A stretch of DNA of 64,000 nt from Brevundimonas terrae. GTDB lineage: Bacteria; Pseudomonadota; Alphaproteobacteria; Caulobacterales; Caulobacteraceae. Shown piece after piece: positions 34,970-44,621 of the stretch. Both the position numbers and the translations under genes were made by a program. The stretch spans positions 248,001 to 312,000 of the forward strand of contig NZ_JAASQT010000001.1 of the NCBI RefSeq assembly GCF_011761985.1. The letters are read 5' to 3'. Under the pieces are notes generated by a model, which saw nothing but the letters and a program-made list of their open reading frames with translations, made no database searches and was not told the origin of the DNA. Numbering within the stretch: the stretch's first letter is position 1; each line of letters opens with the position of its first letter.

Positions 34970-35340
34970 TGAGGCGACCTTTTACGGAACAGTTCAACGC
35001 CCGCGCCCGAAGCCTCGTTAAACACCTGCGGCTTCTCGACACGCACGCGGCACGCTTCCACCAGCGGCAGTTCGAAACAGGTGCCGATGACTTCCTCGGC
35101 CAGGGTTTCCAAAAGCTCGACGTGCTCGCGCCCCGCCCAGCCCTGAATCTTCTGGCGCACATGGTCGTAATTAATGAAAGCGCCCTCTGCCATCGGCAGG
35201 GACGCGAACATCTCGACATTAACGATCAGGCGTGTCGGGCGCTCGGGATGACGCTCCCACGGATGCAGGCCGACACTGAGGTCAACCACCACATCCTTCA
35301 GGAAAACCCGCACATGGTCGGAGGCCGCTCGCCAGTCCAT
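34966..35340 (-). CDS. Dihydroneopterin aldolase-like protein (second copy, FolX-like candidate)
   Basis: This is a 124-residue FolB-fold protein. DHVRVFLKDVVVDLSVGLHP, VELLETLAEEVIGTCFE and ACRVRVEKPQVF parallel the FolB core, including the Lys. The start MDWRAASD at 35340 has GGAGG eight bases ahead. It differs strongly from the folB at 33187, and its overlap with a FolM-like gene recalls the E. coli FolX/FolM pair for tetrahydromonapterin. Whether it is aldolase or epimerase cannot be read from the sequence. Confidence 0.75.
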   Translation of the reverse strand: MDWRAASDHVRVFLKDVVVDLSVGLHPWERHPERPTRLIVNVEMFASLPMAEGAFINYDHVRQKIQGWAGREHVELLETLAEEVIGTCFELPLVEACRVRVEKPQVFNEASGAGVELFRKRSPQ

Positions 35341-35362
35341 GACGCCAGCCTCCATACCGGTC

Positions 35363-35443
35363 TTAGTCAATGCTACCGAACTCGTAATAGTTCACAGCAG
35401 CGATAACGGCGATAAAAGCAAAGATGATGGCGATGGCCAGCAT
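35363..35443 (-). CDS. 26-residue membrane peptide
   Basis: A 27-codon ORF encodes MLAIAIIFAFIAVIAAV followed by a short polar tail with two Tyr and acidic residues. It is a single transmembrane helix. CAGGGAGA lies at ribosome-site distance from the ATG at 35443. It ends 22 bases ahead of the second FolB-like gene, on the same strand. The hydrophobic composition and strong ribosome site argue that it is translated. No family is recognised. Confidence 0.55.
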   Translation of the reverse strand: MLAIAIIFAFIAVIAAVNYYEFGSID

Positions 35444-35524
35444 GGTGAAATCTCCCTGTTCGCTTCCGAATAGAGGCACTGCGGCCCCTATTCAAGCCAC
35501 CCGTCCACAGCCTATCGTTATTCC

Positions 35525-35998
35525 ATGACCCAATGGCGCACCCGTATCGAGCCTTTCACCCGTCCCCTGTTCTTTGTCTGGTCGCGGTTGAGCCGTGGCA
35601 TGACACTGGGTGTACGGGTGATTGCCACCAACGAGCGGGGCCATATCCTGCTGGTCAAACACACCTATCTGCATGGCTGGTGGCTGCCGGGCGGCGGTGT
35701 GGACAAGGGCGAAACCACCCACGCGGCAGCGGTCCGCGAAGTGCGCGAAGAAGCGGGCCTGATCGCCACGTCGGAACCACGCCTCTTATCTATCCATTCC
35801 AATGAGCGCTTCTTTCCCGGCGACCATGTGGCCGTCTTTCACATCGACAGATTTGAAATGACCGAACGCACCAGCCATGGCGAGATTGCCGAAACCGGCT
35901 GGTTCGCCCCCGATGCCCTGCCCGATGACATTACCGTTGCCAGTCGCAACCGCATCCTCGAATATCTGGGCCAGAAGGCCACGACCCCCGAATGGTGA
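35525..35998 (+). CDS. Nudix hydrolase
   Basis: This is a 157-residue Nudix-fold pyrophosphohydrolase. The Nudix box GGGVDKGETTHAAAVREVRE-EAGL matches GX5EX7REUXEEXGU exactly, with the Mg-binding glutamates. The N-terminal 30 residues contain FTRPLFFVWSRLSRGM, common in a Nudix subgroup of alphaproteobacteria. Substrate unknown. Its stop overlaps the start of the DMT gene. Confidence 0.9.
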   Translation: MTQWRTRIEPFTRPLFFVWSRLSRGMTLGVRVIATNERGHILLVKHTYLHGWWLPGGGVDKGETTHAAAVREVREEAGLIATSEPRLLSIHSNERFFPGDHVAVFHIDRFEMTERTSHGEIAETGWFAPDALPDDITVASRNRILEYLGQKATTPEW

Positions 35999-36453
35999 AA
36001 CCCGTGAGCCAGCCCGTATTTCTGATCATGACTATACTGGTGCTGGCCGGAGCAGCGACCGCCTTTCAAGGCCCCACCAATGCCCGACTGGCACTGGCCG
36101 CAGGCTCGACCATCAATGCCGCCTTCGTTTCTTTCGCTGTTGGCACAATCGTCCTCGGCTTGGTGGTCCTGTTTCTTCAGGCCCGCCCCGATGCCCAGGC
36201 CTTACGCACCCTGCCATGGTGGGGATGGCTGGGCGGTTTATATGGCTGTCTTCTGGTCACTGCGCTGGCTTGGGGCGTTCCCAAACTGGGCGTTGCGACC
36301 ACGCTGGTGCTGGCGATTTCGGGCCAGATGGTCATGGGCGTCATCCTCGATCATTTCGGAGCGCTGGGGACGCAGCCGCACCCCGTTAGCCTGACCCGCA
36401 TCGCCGGAATCGCATTGGTTATCGGCGGGATGCTTCTGGTCCGGCGCGGCTGA
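35992..36453 (+). CDS. DMT-family small transporter (YdcZ/DUF606)
   Basis: This is a 153-residue protein with five hydrophobic segments. ATAFQGPTNARLALAAGSTI and NAAFVSFAVGTIVL are the DUF606 signature, with GVATTLVLAISGQMVMGVIL and HPVSLTRIAGIALVIGGMLL at the end. These half-sized DMT proteins probably dimerise. It overlaps the Nudix gene by seven bases (ATGGTGA), so they are co-translated. Confidence 0.82.
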   Translation: MVKPVSQPVFLIMTILVLAGAATAFQGPTNARLALAAGSTINAAFVSFAVGTIVLGLVVLFLQARPDAQALRTLPWWGWLGGLYGCLLVTALAWGVPKLGVATTLVLAISGQMVMGVILDHFGALGTQPHPVSLTRIAGIALVIGGMLLVRRG

Positions 36454-36471
36454 CCCTATATTCAAGCCTAA

Positions 36472-38337
36472 ATGACCGAATCCACCGACGCCCCCCTTCC
36501 CCTACAGGCCACCGCCCTGATCGCTGACGAAGCGCGCCGCGCACCGGACAAGCCGGGCGTGTATCGCATGTATGGCGAGGACGGATCATGCCTGTATGTC
36601 GGCAAGGCCAAGTCGCTGAAGAAGCGCATCGTCCAGTATGCTCAGGGTCGCTTCCACACCCAGCGTATCGGCCTGATGGTCAGCCAGACACGCCGTATGG
36701 AACTGGTCGTCACCCAGTCTGAAAACGAAGCCCTGCTGCTGGAGGCAGGCTATATCAAACGCCTTAAGCCGCGCTTCAATGTGCTGCTGCGCGATGACAA
36801 GTCTTTCGCCGAACTGCTCATCCGGCGCGATCACCCTGCCGCACAGGTTCGCAAACATCGCGGCGCACGCACCATCAAGGGCGACTATTTCGGCCCCTTT
36901 GCCTCGACATGGGCGGTCAACCACACCCTGACCACCCTACAAAAAGCCTTCCTTTTGCGTACCTGCACCGATGCGGTTTTCGAGAGCCGCACCCGCCCCT
37001 GCATGTTGCACCAGATCAAACGCTGCTCGGCCCCCTGCACCGGCGAGATCAGTCTGGAAAACTACAACATCATGGTCGAGGAAGCCGCCGACTTCCTGCG
37101 CGGCAAGTCGCGCACGGTCATCAAGCACCTGTCCGACGAGATGCAGCAGGCCTCGGACGACCTCGAGTTCGAAACCGCCGCCCGCCTGCGCGACCGTATC
37201 CGCGCCATGTCGGCCATTGCGATGGAATCCAGCGTCCACGCCTATGGTATCGAAGAAGCCGATGTCATGGCCGTTCATGTCGATGGCGGTCAGGCCTGTG
37301 TGCAGGTCTTCTTCTATCGTGCAGGCCAGAACTGGGGCGGACGCGCCTATTTCCCGCGCATCGACCGCAGTGATGACGAGGCCGCCGTCATCTCGGCCTT
37401 CATGGCCCAGTTCTACGAAGACAAGCCGGTTCCGCGCCTGATCCTGACCAATACGGTGCCACTGGAGCATGCGCTCCTCGAAGAAGCCTTCTCGATGAAG
37501 GCCGGTCATAAGGTCGAGATTGTCCGCCCCCAGCGCGGCGACAAGAAATCGCTCGTCGAGACGACTGTCACCAATGCCCGCGAGGCTCTGGGTCGCAAAC
37601 TGGCCGAGAATTCAGCCCAGTCGAAGATCCTCGATGAAATGACCGAGGCTCTGGGTCTGGAGAGCCGACCCGAGCGGATCGAAATCTACGACAACGCCCA
37701 TATTCAAGGCTCCAATGCCGTGGGCGGCATGGTGGTGGCTGGTCCCGAAGGCTTCCGCAAAAACCAGTACCGCAAATTCAATATTCGCGGCGAAGACCTC
37801 ACCCCCGGTGACGACTACGGCATGATGCGCGAAGTCATGCGCCGCCGCTTCGGCAAGCTGGTGAAAGACGAAGATGCGGGCGAACAGGTCGAACGCCCCG
37901 ACCTCTTGCTGATCGACGGCGGGGCCGGACAACTGGCCGAAGTACAAGCCATGCTGGACGAATACGGTCTGGACGACATCGTCGCCGTCGGTGTGGCCAA
38001 GGGACCGGACCGTGATGCGGGTAAGGAGCATTTCTTCATGCGGGGCAAGCCGCCCTTCATGCTGCCGCTAAAGTCACCGGCTCTCTATTACATCCAGCGC
38101 CTGCGCGACGAGGCCCACCGGTTCGCCAATGGTGCCCACGCCAAGCGTCGTTCTATGGACATCAAGAAGAACCCGCTGGACGAAATCGAAGGCGTTGGCC
38201 CGACCCGTAAAAAGGCCCTGCTGCACGCCTTTGGCTCGGCCAAGGCCGTGTCACGCGCCTCGATACAGGACCTGGCCAAGATCGACGGGATCAACCTCGC
38301 TTTGGCCGAGAGAATCCACGCCTTCTTCTCGCGTTAG
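36472..38337 (+). CDS. uvrC: UvrABC excinuclease subunit C
   Basis: This 621-residue nuclease makes both incisions around a UvrB-bound lesion. The GIY-YIG domain for the 3' cut is at the N-terminus ([21 protein letters not shown]). A cysteine region ([16 protein letters not shown]) and a UVR domain ([20 protein letters not shown]) follow. The RNase H-like domain for the 5' cut has [16 protein letters not shown] and [10 protein letters not shown]. Tandem helix-hairpin-helix motifs end the protein ([18 protein letters not shown]). The length is standard. Confidence 0.96.
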   Translation: MTESTDAPLPLQATALIADEARRAPDKPGVYRMYGEDGSCLYVGKAKSLKKRIVQYAQGRFHTQRIGLMVSQTRRMELVVTQSENEALLLEAGYIKRLKPRFNVLLRDDKSFAELLIRRDHPAAQVRKHRGARTIKGDYFGPFASTWAVNHTLTTLQKAFLLRTCTDAVFESRTRPCMLHQIKRCSAPCTGEISLENYNIMVEEAADFLRGKSRTVIKHLSDEMQQASDDLEFETAARLRDRIRAMSAIAMESSVHAYGIEEADVMAVHVDGGQACVQVFFYRAGQNWGGRAYFPRIDRSDDEAAVISAFMAQFYEDKPVPRLILTNTVPLEHALLEEAFSMKAGHKVEIVRPQRGDKKSLVETTVTNAREALGRKLAENSAQSKILDEMTEALGLESRPERIEIYDNAHIQGSNAVGGMVVAGPEGFRKNQYRKFNIRGEDLTPGDDYGMMREVMRRRFGKLVKDEDAGEQVERPDLLLIDGGAGQLAEVQAMLDEYGLDDIVAVGVAKGPDRDAGKEHFFMRGKPPFMLPLKSPALYYIQRLRDEAHRFANGAHAKRRSMDIKKNPLDEIEGVGPTRKKALLHAFGSAKAVSRASIQDLAKIDGINLALAERIHAFFSR

Positions 38338-38409
38338 GTTTCCGGTTTTTTATCGTGCGGTTATGTTTCCGGTTGCAGAGCCCCTGCCCCTGCGGCAAGG
38401 AACCGCATC

Positions 38410-39021
38410 ATGATTACCAAGCTCACCCAAGGTTATCGCCGCTTCCGTGAGGACCGTTGGCCCTCGGAGAAAGCTGAATACGAGTTGTTGGCCAGGGGCC
38501 AGAAACCGCACACCCTGATCGTCGCCTGCTCCGACAGCCGCGCTGATCCAGCCCTGATTTTCGACACGGCCCCCGGCGAGCTTTTCGTCGTGCGCAACGT
38601 CGCCAATCTGGTGCCGCCGTATCAACCGGACGGCAAGCTGCACGGTGTTTCGGCGGCGCTCGAATTCGGCGTCAATGTTCTGGGCGTCAAACAGATCGTG
38701 GTCATGGGCCATGCAGGCTGTGGCGGTGTCACAGCCATGCTCAACGGCACACCGGACAACTGCCGCGACTTTGTTCTGCCGTGGGTGGAACAGGGTGTGC
38801 CGACCGTGCGCCGTGCTTGCGAGGACTGGCCTGCCGATCAGGCCGAACGTGTCGCCGAAGAAGCCATTGTGCGCCTGTCGCTGGACAATCTGCGGACTTT
38901 CCCGTGGATTGCCGAAAAGGTTGAACGCGGTGAGCTGGAACTCGTCGGTCTGCATTTCGGCATTGCCGACGGCAAGTTGACCCGCGCTGGCGACGCCCCC
39001 CGCTTCGAGCCTCTCGACTAG
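38410..39021 (+). CDS. Beta-carbonic anhydrase
   Basis: This is a 203-residue zinc enzyme that interconverts CO2 and bicarbonate. The zinc ligands and dyad lie in VACSDSRADP (Cys, Asp/Arg) and VMGHAGCGGV (His, Cys). LEFGVNVLGVKQIVVMGH is the usual strand before the second site. It stands 72 bases after uvrC and may be read with pgsA. Confidence 0.94.
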   Translation: MITKLTQGYRRFREDRWPSEKAEYELLARGQKPHTLIVACSDSRADPALIFDTAPGELFVVRNVANLVPPYQPDGKLHGVSAALEFGVNVLGVKQIVVMGHAGCGGVTAMLNGTPDNCRDFVLPWVEQGVPTVRRACEDWPADQAERVAEEAIVRLSLDNLRTFPWIAEKVERGELELVGLHFGIADGKLTRAGDAPRFEPLD

Positions 39022-39092
39022 GCTAGATGCCCTAAGCCTCGCTTCTGCTTGCAAAGCGTGGCACATCTTGTGGCTCATTTACGGAAGACGTT

Positions 39093-39725
39093 ATGGCGAC
39101 TGCCCACAAGCCCAATCCTATTCCCAACATCCTGACCGGTATTCGACTGGCCGCTGGTGTGGTGATGTTCCTGCTGCTGGCCGGTGCCACCAGCGGCTGG
39201 CCGCTGATCTCGGCCACGCTGAGCCCCGACGACCAGTTCGCCATGTATCGCATCGGCTTCTGGATCTTCGTCATCGCGGCCTCGACCGACTGGATCGACG
39301 GCTATCTGGCACGTCGCTGGAATGCGACCACCCGCTGGGGCGCTATCCTTGACCCTATCGCCGACAAGATTCTGGTCACCGGCGCTATTCTCGGCGTGCT
39401 GACTTCCGGCACTGTGCAACAGATCATCATCCCTTGCGGCCTGATCTTGTTCCGCGAGTTCGCCGTTTCGGCACTGCGCGAAACCATGGCTGGCCGTATC
39501 ACCCTGCCGGTCACGCTGGCTGCCAAGTGGAAGACGACCCTGCAAATGGTCGCACTGGGTTGCCAGCTGTTCGCGCGCAACTGGGATGGTTTTGGCCTGC
39601 CCTTCGACTACCTGTCGCACTTCCAGCTATTCGCCGACGTGCTGATCTGGCTGGCCGCCATCGCCACCCTGTGGACCGGCTGGCAGTATTTCTCCGCCGC
39701 CAAGAAACAGATGCAGGATCTCTGA
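39093..39725 (+). CDS. pgsA: CDP-diacylglycerol--glycerol-3-phosphate 3-phosphatidyltransferase
   Basis: This is a 210-residue membrane enzyme that makes phosphatidylglycerophosphate, precursor of phosphatidylglycerol and cardiolipin. The CDP-alcohol phosphotransferase motif D-x2-DG-x2-AR-x8-G-x3-D-x3-D reads DWIDGYLARRWNATTRWGAI then LDPIADKI. NPIPNILTGIRLAAG begins the protein as in other PgsA. Several membrane segments follow. A strong terminator closes the gene. Confidence 0.93.
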   Translation: MATAHKPNPIPNILTGIRLAAGVVMFLLLAGATSGWPLISATLSPDDQFAMYRIGFWIFVIAASTDWIDGYLARRWNATTRWGAILDPIADKILVTGAILGVLTSGTVQQIIIPCGLILFREFAVSALRETMAGRITLPVTLAAKWKTTLQMVALGCQLFARNWDGFGLPFDYLSHFQLFADVLIWLAAIATLWTGWQYFSAAKKQMQDL

Positions 39726-39744
39726 TCCGGTCTACGGCTCCAAA

Positions 39745-39780
39745 ACAAAAGGCGCTGGTTTTACCACCAGCGCCTTTTTC
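39745..39780 (+). terminator. Terminator after pgsA
   Basis: GGCGCTGG and CCAGCGCC pair around TTTTACCA, followed by TTTTT. The left side is A-rich, so it may also serve the convergent GNAT gene. Confidence 0.9.
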
Positions 39781-39802
39781 TATGCCTGTAGAATACCCAG
39801 TC

Positions 39803-40333
39803 TCAGGCCAGAGCCTTCTCCATGACCACGAAATAGAGGTCATCGCGTCGCGCCTCGCCAAAGCGGGGATCATGCAACGGGAAGGGCCGCGTCTCCGGCG
39901 TCAGTCCATAGCCCCGACGCTCGTAATAGGCGATCAGCTCCTTGCGCTGGGCGATGACGGTCATCTCCATCACACCTGCACCAAAGCCGCTGACAGCGCC
40001 CTGCTCGGCCATCTCGATCAGTTGGCGACCAAGACCACCGGCCTGACGCTGCGGATCAACCGTCAGCATCCCCAGATAGCCGCGTCCGTCGCCCCGGTTC
40101 GAGACATTCACACAGCCCGCCAGCTCACCATCAATAAAGGCCAGCGTAATCGTCTGTTCCTTGTCGTTGATGATGTCCGACAGTTCGTCAGCATCGGTGC
40201 GCTGGCCGCCTAGAAGGTCGGCCTCGTGCGTCCAGCCCGCCTTGGCCGAAGCGCCGCGATAGGCGCTTTCAACCAAGGCATGCAGGATTTCGATATCGGC
40301 CATGGTGGCCGTGCGAAACGTAATCTCTGCCAC
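39803..40333 (-). CDS. GNAT N-acetyltransferase
   Basis: This is a 176-residue acetyltransferase. The acetyl-CoA loop is GMLTVDPQRQAGGLGRQLIE (Q-x-x-G-L-G), followed by ITVIAQRKELIAYYERRGY in the form MTVIAQRKEL and YERRGYGLTPETRPFP. The C-terminus resembles a group annotated as N-acetylglutamate-type or bleomycin-resistance acetyltransferases. Substrate unknown. It follows the S46 peptidase genes on the same strand, 11 bases away. Confidence 0.85.
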   Translation of the reverse strand: MAEITFRTATMADIEILHALVESAYRGASAKAGWTHEADLLGGQRTDADELSDIINDKEQTITLAFIDGELAGCVNVSNRGDGRGYLGMLTVDPQRQAGGLGRQLIEMAEQGAVSGFGAGVMEMTVIAQRKELIAYYERRGYGLTPETRPFPLHDPRFGEARRDDLYFVVMEKALA

Positions 40334-40344
40334 AGGCCGGTTCC

Positions 40345-42435
40345 TTATTTGACGCCCAGTTCGACCAGCAGGTGGTCCAGACCATAGACATCGCGCAGGG
40401 CCGTCGTGACCGCTTGGGTCGTCACGATCACGCTGCGGTTGGTGCGGATGTCATAGCCATAGGCGTTACGCTGGCTGAGTACGGTGGAGTCGAAGTTCGC
40501 CCCGATGATCTCGCCCTTGGCATTCAGAACCGGCGATCCCGAAGAGCCACCGATGGTGTCCGTCGAGACAGCCATGTTCATCACCGTGTTAGGGTCGATC
40601 CGGTCACGCGCGGCTTGCAGACCCGGCGTCAGCACGAACGGCTCGGCACCCGTCGCACGGTCCCACAGACCAGCAAAGGTGGTGAAAGCGCCAAAGCGCT
40701 GTCCCGGTACATCAGAGCCTTCAACCTTGCCATAGGTCAGGCGCAGCGTGCCGGTCGCATCCGGATAGACGGTGTCGCCATAGACGGCAAAGCGAGCAGC
40801 CGACAATTGCTCTGACGCCTTGCTGGTCGGACCATCGACCTTGTTTTCCCAGTCGGTGCGCACAGCACGCGAATCGGCGTCGATACGCAGCGCGTACTGG
40901 ATCATCGGGTCATCGGACGCCTGAATGGCTGCCAGACCGCCTTCCCACAACGCACGACGCACCGCCGGATCGGCCAGTTTCGAGCCTGCCACCAGACGCG
41001 CCGACAGGCCTTCAGGGCTTTCCTTGCCCAGCAGGGCCGCCATATAGGGGCTATCCACCGTCAGCCATTCACGGGTCTTGGACAGCCACCATTCCAGACG
41101 GATCTGCTCCAGTTCCGGATAGGTCGGGCGTTCGGCAAACAGACGGGCCTCGACGCCCGACAAACGGCTGTCCGAATATTCGGCCAGACGCTCGGCCGAC
41201 GGCTTGGCGCGTTCCTGAGCGCCGCGCACGAGCGTTTTCGCATAGCCGAACAGGTTGGAACCACCGGCCACCGATGTCGTGCCCATGCCGGTTCCGCCTT
41301 CCAGCAGCGCCATCGGCGCATAAAGCTCGCGGGCGTCAGACTGGACAGCGGCCAGATTGGCCCACGGATCGCCGACCTGTGCCGAAAGCACCTCGCTCTC
41401 GGCGACACTGCGACGGAAGACCGTTTCCTGACCCGCCAGTCGATCCATGAAGTCTGCATCGGTCAGGGCGCGCATACGGCCCACGCCGCGCTTATAGGTG
41501 TTCTCGACACCGACAATCGGGTCCATGGCAATAAAGGCCTGCTCGTCGCCTTCTTCCGAATAGCGGATCAGACGACCGCGCAGTTCGGACGCGATCAACT
41601 GGTCCATCGGCAGGACCACATCACGGATCGTCATCAACTGGGCCTGCGTCAGCAGACGCTGGGTCGAGCCGGGATTACCCGACAGGAAAACAGGCTCACC
41701 CTCGGTCGGCTTATCCGCATTCCATGTGAAATGGGTCGGGGTCTGCGCCGGCTTGCCGTCCTCGTAAACGCGGATAAAGGCGGCATCGATGGCAAAGCGC
41801 GGGAAGGAGAAGTTGTCGAGGTCGCCGCCAAAGGTGGCCGCGCGGTCTTCCGGTGCCCATGCCAAACGCACGTCATCATATTTGCGGAACTTGTAGAGCT
41901 TGAACTGACCACCGCGATACAGGCTGACCACCTGACAGCGGATCGTCTTGTCCGTGCCGCAGGCTTCAAGCTCGATGCGGCCCGCCTCGGATTCTCGGGC
42001 GCGGGTAAAGGCCTGACCTTCCAGACCGTGGGCGGCCTTGTTGATACGCTCGGTCACATCCGAGATATCGGTCAGGATTTCCGCCGTCGCGCCCTGACAC
42101 TTCAGCTCTTCCTCGCGGCTCTTCGGCAGGAAGCCCGTCTCGGCATACTGGAGTTGCGGCGTGGACAGGTTGGCCACGCAGGTCGCAACGCAGTGGTTAT
42201 TGGTCATGATCAGGCCTTCGCCCGAAATCAGACCGGCCGAGCAACCGCCAAACTTCACCGACGACAGGCGCAGACGATCAAGGAAGCCCTGATCGATATG
42301 GGTGCCCAGTGACTCGTTCGCCCGCGCAATCGGGAAGTTGTCATAGGTCCACATGCCTTCTTCGGCAGCGGCGGGAGTAACCGAAGCTGCAAAGGCAAGC
42401 ACGGCGGCGGAAGCGAAGAATGCGAAATGGCGCAT
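40345..42435 (-). CDS. S46 dipeptidyl-peptidase, Ser at S1 position
   Basis: This is a 696-residue serine peptidase of family S46 (DPP7/DPP11), which removes dipeptides from peptide N-termini in the periplasm. Signal peptide residues 1-24 (SVTPAAA cleavage). The catalytic histidine is H81 in MTNNHCVAT and the serine is S632 in GGSSGSP; the aspartate region is GGDLDNFSFPR. Eighteen residues after the serine, the position that sets S1 specificity in known S46 enzymes is S650 (NFDS), where DPP11 has Arg and DPP7 has Gly. The start MRHFAFFAS at 42435 gives the signal peptide. It lies in tandem with a paralogue upstream. Confidence 0.9.
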   Translation of the reverse strand: MRHFAFFASAAVLAFAASVTPAAAEEGMWTYDNFPIARANESLGTHIDQGFLDRLRLSSVKFGGCSAGLISGEGLIMTNNHCVATCVANLSTPQLQYAETGFLPKSREEELKCQGATAEILTDISDVTERINKAAHGLEGQAFTRARESEAGRIELEACGTDKTIRCQVVSLYRGGQFKLYKFRKYDDVRLAWAPEDRAATFGGDLDNFSFPRFAIDAAFIRVYEDGKPAQTPTHFTWNADKPTEGEPVFLSGNPGSTQRLLTQAQLMTIRDVVLPMDQLIASELRGRLIRYSEEGDEQAFIAMDPIVGVENTYKRGVGRMRALTDADFMDRLAGQETVFRRSVAESEVLSAQVGDPWANLAAVQSDARELYAPMALLEGGTGMGTTSVAGGSNLFGYAKTLVRGAQERAKPSAERLAEYSDSRLSGVEARLFAERPTYPELEQIRLEWWLSKTREWLTVDSPYMAALLGKESPEGLSARLVAGSKLADPAVRRALWEGGLAAIQASDDPMIQYALRIDADSRAVRTDWENKVDGPTSKASEQLSAARFAVYGDTVYPDATGTLRLTYGKVEGSDVPGQRFGAFTTFAGLWDRATGAEPFVLTPGLQAARDRIDPNTVMNMAVSTDTIGGSSGSPVLNAKGEIIGANFDSTVLSQRNAYGYDIRTNRSVIVTTQAVTTALRDVYGLDHLLVELGVK

Positions 42436-42524
42436 GAAGGTGGTCCCTCGTGAATTGCGCTGAAAAGACAAGAGGGGGCTGCCAATGGCAACCCCCTCCG
42501 CATCATTGTGAATGATCTGTGCGC

Positions 42525-44621
42525 TTAGCGGCGCACACCCAGTTCACGCAGCAGGTGCGGTTGGTTGTAAACCGTACGCAGGGCTTCGGTGATGGCCGAG
42601 GTCGAAACCGTAACCGTACGGTTCAGTTCGCCGTCATAGCCGAAGCTGCCACCCAGCGAGTGGATGTTGCCGTCGAAGGCTGCGCCGATCACTTCGCCCT
42701 TGGCATTGATCACCGGCGAACCGGAGTTGCCACCAATGATGTCATTGGTCGAAACGAAGTTATAAACCGCATCATTGTTCACGCGATCACGCGCCGCCAT
42801 GAAACGCTCCGAGGCATCATAAGGCGATGCACCGGTCTGACGCTCATACAGGCCACCGATATTGGTGAACGGGGTGATGGTCTTGTCACCCTCGGTCCAG
42901 CCCTTCACCGAGCCGTACGACAGACGCAGGCTAAAGGTCGCGTCCGGATACAGGTTGGTGCCGTAAACGGCGAAACGGGCCTGAGCGATCTTTTCAGCCG
43001 CGCGCGAAGACGGGGCCGAAACCTCGGCTTCATACTGGGCACGAACGGCTTGGGCCGCATCGTCATTGGCCAGCACGAACTTCAGCAGGGCATCGTCCGA
43101 AGCGGCGATCTGTTCCGGCGTCATAGCCAGAGCCTGAGCACGGAAGGCCGGATCGGCCAGACGGGTGCCTTCCACCAAACGGGTGGCCAGCTCTTCGGGG
43201 TTCTCGGCACCGATCAGAGCCTTCACCTGCGGATGATCAGCCGTCAGATATTCGCGGGTCTTGGTCAGCCAGAAGCTGAGCGCGATACGCTCGACATCAT
43301 TGGCAATCGGCACTTCGGTGGACAGGCGACGGCCCATGGCCGCGATGTCCGCATCCGAATAACCGGCACGGCGCTGGTCGGCGGCCTTGGCGCGTTCCTT
43401 GGAGGCGCGCACGATCGAACGGGCATACGAGTACAGCGACGAGCGTTGGCCGGCAGCGGCTTCCAGTTGGCGATACGGCAGGTACAGACGACGCTGGGTC
43501 GCAACCACCGCATCCATATCGGCCCACGGATTGCCGATGCGCTCGACCAGAGCCGGATCAGCCGCCACGCGCTCGCGCAGCTCGGCTTCCTCGGCCACCT
43601 TCTTGCCGAAGAAGGCCGGATCAGTCAGAGCACCGACCTGGCCGTAGAAGACCTTGAAGCTGTTCTCCAGACCGAACAGCGGGTCCACCGTCACGCGGCG
43701 GGCTTCCTCGGACGTCGTGGCATATTCGCCCAGACGGCCACGCAGTTCCGACGACTGGATCAGCGTCACCGGCAGTTGCTGGTCACGCAGTTGCGCCAGT
43801 TGCGAAACGGTCAGCAGGCGCTGGGTCGTGCCGGGGTTACCGGCGACAAATACCGGATCGCCTTCCTTGGGCGCATCGGCATTCCACTTCAGGTGCACCG
43901 GCGAGGTGACGGGCTTGCCGTCTTCATAGGCACGCAGGAAGGCCGCATCGAGGGCATAGCGCGGGAAGTTGAAATTGTCCGGATCACCACCGAAGAAGGC
44001 GGCCTGGAATTCCGGTGCGAACACCAGACGGACGTCATCGTACTTCTTGAACTTGTAAAGCTTGTACTGGCCACCGCGATAGAAGCTGATCACCTGACAG
44101 GTGCGCTTGGTATCGTCGCCGCAGGCTTCCTTCTGGATCTTTTCGATCTCGCTGGAGCGGGCACGTACAAAGGCACCGCCTTCAAGACCGGCACCGGCAC
44201 CCAGAACACGATCCGTCACATCGACGATCTCGGTCAGGACTTCAGCGGTCTGGCCCGGGCAGGTCTTTTCTTCTTCGCGGTTGGCCGTCACCCAGCCATT
44301 TTTCACATAGTCGTTTTCTGCGCTCGACAGGTCCTGAATGCAGGACACCACACAGTGGTGGTTGGTCAGGATCAGGCCTTCGCCCGATACGAACGAAGCC
44401 GAGCAACCTTGCAGACGCACAGCCGACTCACGCACGCTGTCCAGCCACTTCTGGTCCAGACGGGTGCCATAGGCCGTGTTGACGGCCTGAATCGGGAAAT
44501 TATCAAAGGTCCACATACCTTCTTCGGCGCGGGCCGAAGTGGTCGGAACGCTGACCATGGCGGCGGCCATGCCCAACACGGCCAGCGAGGCCGAGAAGCT
44601 AATCGTACGACGAAGCGACAT
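42525..44621 (-). CDS. S46 dipeptidyl-peptidase, DPP7-like
   Basis: This is a 698-residue paralogue of the gene downstream. Signal peptide residues 1-25 (MVSVPTTSARA). Catalytic His in LTNHHCVVS, Asp region GGDPDNFNFPR, and S633 in GGNSGSP. The S1 position is G651 (AAFDGN), as in DPP7, which prefers hydrophobic or bulky side chains. The start MSLRRTISF at 44621 is preferred over an in-frame ATG 123 bases earlier because it opens the signal peptide. It is probably co-transcribed with the second S46 gene, 89 bases apart. Confidence 0.92.
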   Translation of the reverse strand: MSLRRTISFSASLAVLGMAAAMVSVPTTSARAEEGMWTFDNFPIQAVNTAYGTRLDQKWLDSVRESAVRLQGCSASFVSGEGLILTNHHCVVSCIQDLSSAENDYVKNGWVTANREEEKTCPGQTAEVLTEIVDVTDRVLGAGAGLEGGAFVRARSSEIEKIQKEACGDDTKRTCQVISFYRGGQYKLYKFKKYDDVRLVFAPEFQAAFFGGDPDNFNFPRYALDAAFLRAYEDGKPVTSPVHLKWNADAPKEGDPVFVAGNPGTTQRLLTVSQLAQLRDQQLPVTLIQSSELRGRLGEYATTSEEARRVTVDPLFGLENSFKVFYGQVGALTDPAFFGKKVAEEAELRERVAADPALVERIGNPWADMDAVVATQRRLYLPYRQLEAAAGQRSSLYSYARSIVRASKERAKAADQRRAGYSDADIAAMGRRLSTEVPIANDVERIALSFWLTKTREYLTADHPQVKALIGAENPEELATRLVEGTRLADPAFRAQALAMTPEQIAASDDALLKFVLANDDAAQAVRAQYEAEVSAPSSRAAEKIAQARFAVYGTNLYPDATFSLRLSYGSVKGWTEGDKTITPFTNIGGLYERQTGASPYDASERFMAARDRVNNDAVYNFVSTNDIIGGNSGSPVINAKGEVIGAAFDGNIHSLGGSFGYDGELNRTVTVSTSAITEALRTVYNQPHLLRELGVRR

